Shown here: in pieces, positions 34,502 to 38,663 of the stretch
Layout: each line of letters opens with the position of its first letter
Position numbering within the stretch: position 1 is the first letter of the stretch
Assembly (NCBI GenBank): GCA_964628515.1
Contig: CAZVNZ010000029.1
Coordinates: 1-38,663, forward strand
Origin: CAZVNZ01 sp964628515
GTDB lineage: Bacteria; Bacillota; Clostridia; Christensenellales; Christensenellaceae
Length of the DNA stretch: 38,663 nt
Direction of reading: 5' to 3'
Program-made: the position numbers and the translations under genes
The notes under the pieces: generated by a model
Seen by the model: the letters and a program-made list of their open reading frames with translations, nothing else
What the model was told of the DNA's origin: nothing
The model's database searches: none

Positions 34502-34578
34502 GGCCCGGTAGTTCAGTTGGTTAGAACGCTAGCCTGTCACGCTAGAGGTCGAGAGTTCGAGTCTCTTCCGGGTCGCCA
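34502..34578 (+). tRNA. tRNA-Asp (GTC)
   Basis: The acceptor GGCCCGG pairs with CCGGGTC, discriminator G, encoded CCA, anticodon GTC in CTGTCAC. Its last 18 nt plus AT are repeated 199 nt downstream. A 7-bp hairpin (GAGCTTA/TAAGCTC, 34477-34496) precedes it. Confidence 0.97.
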
Positions 34579-34779
34579 ATTAAAAAATGGTACTTCTTTG
34601 ATGGTACACTATGTAGGGCTATTAAGTAGCACTAAAGTATATCGGAAGAGGCTCGAACTCGGGAGAGCGTTACAGCCCCGTGTGGCTGTAACGCCCGAGC
34701 AGAAACCACAAAGGAATACCTACCTGCGAGGGAAACATATTTTGCGAAGCAAAAATGGGGTCTCTTCCGGGTCGCCAAT
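34561..34779 (+). mobile_element. Candidate small integrated element at the 3' end of tRNA-Asp
   Basis: The 20-bp sequence GTCTCTTCCGGGTCGCCAAT occurs at 34561-34580 (end of tRNA-Asp) and again exactly at 34760-34779, enclosing 179 bp. This is the pattern left by site-specific integration into a tRNA 3' end, or by a tandem duplication. The enclosed DNA holds an inverted near-copy of the tRNA-Asp T-arm (34643-34660), a long hairpin (34658-34699), a small hairpin TTTTGC/GCAAAA (34740-34754), and no credible protein gene. No integrase is nearby, so any element is non-autonomous or decayed. Confidence 0.6.
34658..34699 (+). repeat. Long imperfect hairpin inside the tRNA-Asp insert
   Basis: GCGTTACAGCC (34667-34677) and GGCTGTAACGC (34684-34694) form a perfect 11-bp stem with loop CCGTGT; outside it CTCGG (34658-34662) and CCGAG (34695-34699) add 5 bp across a 4-nt bulge. 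There is no following T-run, so it is not a typical terminator. Confidence 0.8.
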
Positions 34780-34794
34780 AAACAATATATTAAA

Positions 34795-34889
34795 AATTAT
34801 TTTTGCCTCTGTAGCTCAGTCGGTAGAGCAAGGGACTGAAAATCCCTGTGTCGATGGTTCGATTCCGTCCGGAGGCACCAAAAATAATT
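34795..34889 (+). repeat. 10-nt inverted repeat flanking tRNA-Phe
   Basis: AATTATTTTT (34795-34804) directly precedes the tRNA, and its exact complement AAAAATAATT (34880-34889) begins at the last A of CCA. It parallels the repeat around the CAT tRNA. Confidence 0.7.
34805..34880 (+). tRNA. tRNA-Phe (GAA)
   Basis: The acceptor GCCTCTG pairs with CGGAGGC (one T-G pair), discriminator A, anticodon loop CTGAAAA gives GAA, and CCA is encoded. Confidence 0.97.
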
Positions 34890-34891
34890 AA

Positions 34892-34967
34892 GCTGATGTA
34901 GCTCAACTGGCAGAGCAGCTGATTTGTAATCAGCAGGTTGCGGGTTCAAGTCCCATCATCAGCTCCA
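34892..34967 (+). tRNA. tRNA-Thr (TGT)
   Basis: The acceptor GCTGATG pairs with CATCAGC, discriminator T, anticodon loop TTTGTAA gives TGT, and CCA is encoded. It is separated from tRNA-Tyr by only 3 nt. Confidence 0.97.
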
Positions 34968-34970
34968 CAT

Positions 34971-35055
34971 GGAGAGATTCCCGAGTGGCTAAAGGGAGCA
35001 GACTGTAAATCTGCCGTCGGAGACTTCGGTGGTTCGAATCCACCTCTCTCCACCA
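34971..35055 (+). tRNA. tRNA-Tyr (GTA)
   Basis: An 85-nt class II tRNA with acceptor GGAGAGA/TCTCTCC, discriminator A, anticodon loop CTGTAAA and a long variable arm (CGTCGGAGACTTCGG region); CCA is encoded. It is the last gene of the operon. Confidence 0.97.
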
Positions 35056-35066
35056 GACTTTGTTTA

Positions 35067-35092
35067 AAAACCCGCTTATAGAGCGGGTTTTT
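35067..35092 (+). terminator. Terminator of the tRNA operon
   Basis: CCCGCT (35071-35076) pairs with AGCGGG (35082-35087) around TATAG; upstream A-run and downstream T-run add further A-T pairs. It lies 12 nt after tRNA-Tyr. Confidence 0.88.
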
Positions 35093-35233
35093 GACGTCTT
35101 GAAGAGCAATAGTTTTCGGACAGCACTATGCAAAAAAGAAAAAAGGGTATTACCCTCTTATCCTATATATTAATTTTTCCATAGGACACTCAACCGTATC
35201 ATCATATTCATATTCATATTCATTTCAGTATTG

Positions 35234-35521
35234 ATGGCGCTTATGCTTTCTCGTGGTACGGAAATGTTTGATTCCTAAGGGCTTAAGCTGTATAACGAAA
35301 AAGGAAACGCAGGACTTTGGTGGATTAAGGACTGCCAAGATAAAGGGTATTTTTCCAAAAATCCCAATCAACTCACCCTTATGGACAATCTTGGTATGCT
35401 TCAGGAATGAAAGCTTGCCATCGCTATTGCCAATCCGGAATCATTTGCAAGTTTAGAACAGCCCAAGTTGGGGCGATGTAAGAAAGCATTAACTGCAAGG
35501 ACTGCAAGATTTACTAAGTGA
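35234..35521 (+). pseudogene. Decayed reading frame of unknown function
   Basis: From ATG 35234 one frame reads protein-like sequence broken by in-frame stops at 35276 (TAA) and 35408 (TGA), ending at 35519. The 43-codon middle part (GLKLYNEKGNAGLWWIKDC, then YFSKNPNQLTLMDNLG) and the 36-codon last part (KLAIAIANPESFASLEQPK) stay in the same frame across the TGA and have natural composition, suggesting a former gene. I do not recognise the family. No ribosome binding site is obvious. It could instead be a chance frame. Confidence 0.4.
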
Positions 35522-35546
35522 AAACAAAACACCCGGGGAGGTAGCT

Positions 35547-35615
35547 ATGTATATTCAAGAAAAAGGAAACGCTACCATAGCAAAAGGCAATGTGAAATCC
35601 ATTATTTTAAAATAG
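35547..35615 (+). CDS. 22-codon ORF with a strong ribosome binding site
   Basis: A GGGGAGGT site lies 5 nt before an ATG opening a 22-residue ORF, MYIQEKGNATIAKGNVKSII plus LK, ending at TAG. The 14-mer GAAAAAGGAAACGC in it also occurs in the decayed frame upstream (EKGNA in both), so the two may descend from related genes. It may be the first codons of a truncated gene or a real micropeptide; no function can be assigned. Confidence 0.3.
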   Translation: MYIQEKGNATIAKGNVKSIILK

Positions 35616-35738
35616 TAAAGACTATATTTTTACGAAACCAAACTACATTCTCAACTTAATATCAACAATCAATATCAAAAATATGAAGCAATAGTGCCAT
35701 AGACGTATTTGATTAACATTATATTAACAGTATGTCAA

Positions 35739-35765
35739 TAATATTTGACTTTTTTTATCCGATAT
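35739..35765 (+). promoter_or_regulatory. SigD-type flagellar promoter of the first flagellin
   Basis: TAAT (35739-35742), a 15-nt spacer and TCCGATAT (35758-35765) match the flagellar sigma pattern TAAA-N15-GCCGATAT with a weak -35. Predicted leader length is about 93 nt, with a short hairpin AGGC/GCCT at 35819-35831. Confidence 0.65.
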
Positions 35766-35864
35766 TATTATTGGGTAGGTAGAGAATGAAATATTTACAA
35801 AATCTAACATTGTAAATAAGGCATGAAGCCTAAAAAATAAATAAATATCATGGAGGATATAAAA

Positions 35865-36686
35865 ATGAGAATTCAAAACAACATAATGGCGCTAAACACA
35901 CATCGCCAATACGGAATCAACAACAATGCGGTATCTAAATCCGCAGAAAAACTGTCTTCGGGTTACAGAGTAAACAAGGCAGGGGACGACGCAGCAGGTC
36001 TGGCAATCTCGGAAAAAATGAGAGCACAGGTACGTGGACTGAATATGGCAAGCAAAAATAGCCAAGACGCAGTTTCCTTAGTACAAACAGCAGAAGGTGC
36101 ATTACAAGAAGTGCACTCTATGCTACAAAGAATGAACGAGCTTGCAGTACAATCTGCATCGGGCACTAACGACACAACAGTAGACCGCGCGGCATTAAAC
36201 GCAGAGTTTGCCCAATTAAAGTCTGAGATAGACGATATTGCAAAACAAACAGAGTTTAATGATATGAAACTGTTAAACGCAGGTGCAGGCACATCTACAT
36301 TTACAATTCAAGTAGGTGCAAAACAAGGTGATACACTAACCATTTCCATAAACGGTATGAATACCACAGGACTTGGCGTAAATGGAAATACCATAGACAC
36401 CGCTGCTAATGCACAAACTGCAATAACAGACGTACGTACGGCAGTAAATAAAGTATCTACTCAACGTGCGGACTTAGGTGCAATGCAAAACAGACTAGAG
36501 CACAAAATTGCAAACTTAGACATATCCGCAGAAAACACACAGGCAGCAGAAAGCCGTATAAGAGACGTTGATATAGCCAAAGAAATGACGGCATTTACAA
36601 AGAACAATATTCTGTCTCAAGCTGCAACAGCAATGTTAGCACAGGCAAATTCAGCACCTCAAAACGTACTATCTTTATTAAGATAA
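35865..36686 (+). CDS. Flagellin, first tandem copy
   Basis: Filament subunit exported by the flagellar type III system. The 273-residue protein has the conserved N-terminal D0/D1 region (MRIQNNIMALNTHRQYGINN; KLSSGYRVNKAGDDAAGLAI; about 1-140), a short variable middle (about 145-190, NAGAGTSTFTIQVGAKQGD) and the C-terminal D1/D0 region ending QANSAPQNVLSLLR. The small middle means no large outer domains. ATG 35865 follows GGAGGA by 7 nt; the ATG at 35850 precedes that site. It is closely similar to the next two genes. No fliW, csrA or fliD is seen nearby. Confidence 0.97.
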   Translation: MRIQNNIMALNTHRQYGINNNAVSKSAEKLSSGYRVNKAGDDAAGLAISEKMRAQVRGLNMASKNSQDAVSLVQTAEGALQEVHSMLQRMNELAVQSASGTNDTTVDRAALNAEFAQLKSEIDDIAKQTEFNDMKLLNAGAGTSTFTIQVGAKQGDTLTISINGMNTTGLGVNGNTIDTAANAQTAITDVRTAVNKVSTQRADLGAMQNRLEHKIANLDISAENTQAAESRIRDVDIAKEMTAFTKNNILSQAATAMLAQANSAPQNVLSLLR

Positions 36687-36694
36687 TACGAAAC

Positions 36695-36732
36695 TACATA
36701 CAAAAAAGTCTTTCATAGCTTTTTTGTATGTA
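36695..36732 (+). terminator. Perfect 14-bp hairpin after the first flagellin
   Basis: TACATACAAAAAAG (36695-36708) and CTTTTTTGTATGTA (36719-36732) form a perfect stem with a 10-nt loop, 8 nt after the stop. The T-tract lies within the 3' arm, not after it, so it may terminate weakly or protect the mRNA 3' end. Confidence 0.55.
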
Positions 36733-36818
36733 TAATAAAAAAGATTATAGGAAAAAAACTTTATTTATATGTAAATCAAATATAAATAAAAAATTATGAA
36801 GAAATTGCTTTTTTTTGC

Positions 36819-36845
36819 TAAAGTTTTAAAATATTATCCCGATAT
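36819..36845 (+). promoter_or_regulatory. SigD-type flagellar promoter of the second flagellin
   Basis: TAAA (36819-36822), a 15-nt spacer and CCCGATAT (36838-36845) agree closely with the flagellar sigma consensus. The predicted leader is about 135 nt. Confidence 0.78.
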
Positions 36846-36882
36846 AAAATATATCAGCAGGAAACTACTAAAAAACTAAATA

Positions 36883-36911
36883 TTGACAATGCACCAAGCA
36901 TATGTTATAAT
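36883..36911 (+). promoter_or_regulatory. Housekeeping promoter of the second flagellin
   Basis: A perfect TTGACA (36883-36888), 17-nt spacer and perfect TATAAT (36906-36911) lie between the SigD-type promoter and the gene, giving a leader of about 70 nt. Confidence 0.82.
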
Positions 36912-36986
36912 AACAAAAATTAATATAGTACTCATTTAAAAGGCAAGATGCCGATTTACATAAATATATCAAGGAGGATATAAATA

Positions 36987-37811
36987 ATGAGAATTCAAAA
37001 CAACCTTATGGCGGTTAATACACACCGTCAGTACGGAATCAACAACAATGCAGTTTCTAAATCTGCAGAAAAACTTTCATCCGGTTACAGAATAAACAGA
37101 GCAGGCGATGATGCAGCGGGGCTGGCTATCTCAGAAAAAATGAGAGCACAGGTTCGTGGACTTAGTATGGCATCAAAAAACAGCCAAGACGCAATCTCTT
37201 TAGTGCAGACAGCAGAAGGTGCTTTGCAGGAAGTTCATTCAATGTTACAAAGAATGAACGAGCTTGCTGTACAATCAGCTTCCGGTACTAACGACGACGG
37301 TGTAGACCGTAAAGCATTGGATTCAGAATTCCAACAACTTAAAACCGAAATTGACGACATTGCTAAACAAACCGAATTTAACGATATGAAACTGTTAAAC
37401 TCGGCAGCCGGTGCGTCAACTACTTTTGCTATACAAGTAGGCGCTAAAAACGGAGATACATTAGATGTTAAAATTAGCAGTATGAGTGCAGCAGGCTTAT
37501 CTGTAAGTGCAAGTGCAATAGATAATTCAGGTGATGCTTCAGCAGCAATAACCGCAACACGTACTGCAATTAACACAGTATCTTCACAACGTGCTGACTT
37601 AGGTGCTTTGCAAAACAGATTAGAACATAAAATATCTAACTTAGATATTTCTGCAGAAAACACCCAAGCGGCAGAAAGTCGTATAAGAGACGTGGATATA
37701 GCCAAAGAAATGACGGCATTTACAAAGAACAATATTCTGTCTCAAGCTGCAACGGCAATGTTGGCACAAGCAAACGCAGCACCTCAAAATGTATTATCTT
37801 TACTGAGATAA
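36987..37811 (+). CDS. Flagellin, second tandem copy
   Basis: The 274-residue filament protein is built like its neighbours: conserved N-terminal region (MRIQNNLMAVNTHRQYGINN; RINRAGDDAAGLAISEKMRA), a short variable middle (about 145-195, SAAGASTTFAIQVGAKNGD; Ser/Ala-rich) and conserved end QANAAPQNVLSLLR. An AAGGAGG ribosome binding site lies 9 nt before the ATG. It alone has both a flagellar and a perfect housekeeping promoter, so it may be made when the flagellar sigma factor is inactive. Synonymous positions differ widely from copy one except in a 59-nt identical block near the 3' end. Confidence 0.97.
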   Translation: MRIQNNLMAVNTHRQYGINNNAVSKSAEKLSSGYRINRAGDDAAGLAISEKMRAQVRGLSMASKNSQDAISLVQTAEGALQEVHSMLQRMNELAVQSASGTNDDGVDRKALDSEFQQLKTEIDDIAKQTEFNDMKLLNSAAGASTTFAIQVGAKNGDTLDVKISSMSAAGLSVSASAIDNSGDASAAITATRTAINTVSSQRADLGALQNRLEHKISNLDISAENTQAAESRIRDVDIAKEMTAFTKNNILSQAATAMLAQANAAPQNVLSLLR

Positions 37812-37930
37812 TCAACTAAATATTTTATGTGGGTATATGCAAGCCTGATGACAATACCTACATATTATATATAAAGAGTAACTACTAAGGTAGAGCAAGA
37901 CGCTCACAAGACTTCAAGGAGGAAAACATA

Positions 37931-38663
37931 ATGAGAATTCAAAACAACATCATGGCGTTAAATACACATCGCCAATACGGAATCAACAACAGCGCAGTAT
38001 CCAAATCGGCAGAAAAGCTTTCATCAGGCTACAGAGTAAACAGAGCAGGAGACGATGCGGCAGGACTGGCAATCTCGGAAAAAATGAGAGCACAAGTACG
38101 TGGACTAAACATGGCAAGCAAAAACAGCCAAGACGCAGTATCTTTAGTACAGACGGCAGAAGGTGCATTGCAGGAGGTACATTCGATGTTACAAAGAATG
38201 AACGAGCTTGCAGTACAATCCGCTTCCGGTACTAACGACGTTGCAGTAGACCGTGCGGCACTGGATGCAGAGTTTCAGCAACTTAAAAACGAAATAAACG
38301 ACATCGCAGGTCAAACAGAATTTAATGATATGGAGCTGCTAAGTGGTGCAAATGGCACATTTACCATTCAGGTAGGTGCAAAAGCAGGCGATACACTTGC
38401 TATTAATATAAGTGCTATGAATGCGGCCGGAGTAGGAGTTGGCGGTAGCGATGTTGCAACCGCAGCTACAGCAAGTGCTGCAATTACAGAAACACGTACA
38501 GCAATCAACACAGTCTCCACCCAACGTGCAGAGTTAGGTGCAATGCAAAACAGATTAGAACATAAAATTGCAAACCTGGATATTTCCGCAGAAAACACCC
38601 AAGCGGCGGAAAGTCGTATAAGAGACGTAGATATAGCCAAAGAAATGACGGCATTTACAAAGA
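37931..38663 (+). CDS. Flagellin, third tandem copy (cut by window end)
   Basis: The frame is open from ATG 37931 to the end of the window (244 codons, no stop), lacking about the last 25 residues expected from the paralogues. It has the same N-terminal region (MRIQNNIMALNTHRQYGINN), a short variable middle (LLSGANGTFTIQVGAKAGD; GVGVGGSDVATAATASAA) and the conserved SAENTQAAESRIRDVDIAKE segment. An AAGGAGG site lies 8 nt upstream. No SigD- or SigA-type promoter is evident in the 119-nt gap, so it may be read through from copy two. Asn-Glu-Ile-Asn and Gly-Gln changes distinguish its D1 region. Confidence 0.95.
   Translation, partial: MRIQNNIMALNTHRQYGINNSAVSKSAEKLSSGYRVNRAGDDAAGLAISEKMRAQVRGLNMASKNSQDAVSLVQTAEGALQEVHSMLQRMNELAVQSASGTNDVAVDRAALDAEFQQLKNEINDIAGQTEFNDMELLSGANGTFTIQVGAKAGDTLAINISAMNAAGVGVGGSDVATAATASAAITETRTAINTVSTQRAELGAMQNRLEHKIANLDISAENTQAAESRIRDVDIAKEMTAFTK

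Larger units (their letters stand above)
35093..35738 (+). other. Gene-poor stretch between the tRNA operon and the flagellins
   Basis: About 650 bp with no intact gene of normal size. It contains a short hairpin (AGGGT/ACCCT near 35144), three tandem ATTCAT units (35206-35223), a decayed reading frame (35234-35521) and a 22-codon ORF with a strong ribosome binding site (35547-35615). The rest is AT-rich without a recognised signal. It looks like remains of lost genes. Confidence 0.6.

Noticed and set aside
34517..34891. 124-codon open frame on the + strand
   Set aside because: It reads through tRNA-Asp, the insert and tRNA-Phe. Its start and end are the well-known artefact translations of those tRNAs.
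34930..35133. 67-codon open frame on the - strand
   Set aside because: It is antisense to tRNA-Tyr and tRNA-Thr and yields the common false protein seen opposite these tRNAs.
35206..35223. Three tandem ATTCAT units as a phase-variable tract
   Set aside because: Too few copies and not inside an intact gene or between promoter elements.
35253..35456. 67-codon GTG-start open frame
   Set aside because: No ribosome binding site, and its composition is less protein-like than the neighbouring interrupted frame.
37235..37732. 165-codon minus-strand open frame
   Set aside because: It is antisense to the second flagellin; similar frames appear opposite the other flagellins because the coding strands are alike.
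1..38663. CRISPR arrays, insertion sequences, toxin-antitoxin or phage-defence genes
   Set aside because: No spaced direct repeats, transposase or defence-type protein was seen on either strand.

Overview
The window is AT-rich, densely coding chromosomal DNA from a low-GC Gram-positive bacterium, most likely a motile and uncultured member of Clostridia (Bacillota). The evidence is gene order that closely follows the Bacillus/Clostridium core (ylxM-ffh-rpsP-khpA-rimM-trmD-rplS-rbgA-rnhB, then comM-dprA-topA-trmFO-hslVU; efp-asp23-nusB-folD-xseAB-ispA; cmk-plsC-ispH/rpsA), RNase J, an IspH-S1 fusion typical of clostridia, and tandem flagellins. All protein genes except one transporter lie on the + strand, many overlapping by 1-23 nt. 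No insertion sequence, CRISPR array, rRNA or phage gene was seen.

Region 1 (1-18907) is a translation, secretion and DNA-maintenance super-cluster. A consensus promoter and a hairpin lie ahead of ylxM-ffh. Ribosomal protein and ribosome/tRNA maturation genes follow, then rnhB and yraN, a 1040-residue double GT-C membrane glycosyltransferase, the competence/recombination pair comM-dprA, topA with a lysine/threonine-rich N-terminal tail, trmFO, hslVU and rnj. The xerC and codY genes that sit here in Bacillus subtilis are missing.

Region 2 (18937-32007) carries mltG, a U32 peptidase-family protein, an endonuclease IV-like TIM barrel, an M24 peptidase, efp, an Asp23/AmaP/DUF2273 envelope-stress trio, nusB-folD-xseAB-ispA, then cmk-plsC and the IspH-S1 fusion. 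The fusion contains a well-formed internal ribosome binding site and start codon that could also yield free S1. The spoIIIA and accBC genes often found between efp and nusB are absent.

Region 3 (32016-33964) holds a YdcF-like membrane protein that begins just after a terminator, and a convergent MFS transporter.

Region 4 (34130-35092) is a seven-gene tRNA operon (Pro, Glu, CAT, Asp, Phe, Thr, Tyr) with a strong promoter and terminator. The 3' end of tRNA-Asp is duplicated as a 20-bp direct repeat around about 180 bp of structured non-coding DNA, which looks like a small integrated or remnant element. Two of the tRNAs are flanked by perfect inverted repeats that would extend the acceptor stem in the precursor RNA.

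Region 5 (35093-38663) starts with decayed sequence and a tiny ORF, then three tandem flagellin genes, the last cut by the window end. The first two have SigD-type promoters, and the second also has a perfect consensus housekeeping promoter. A 59-nt block near their 3' ends is identical, suggesting gene conversion.
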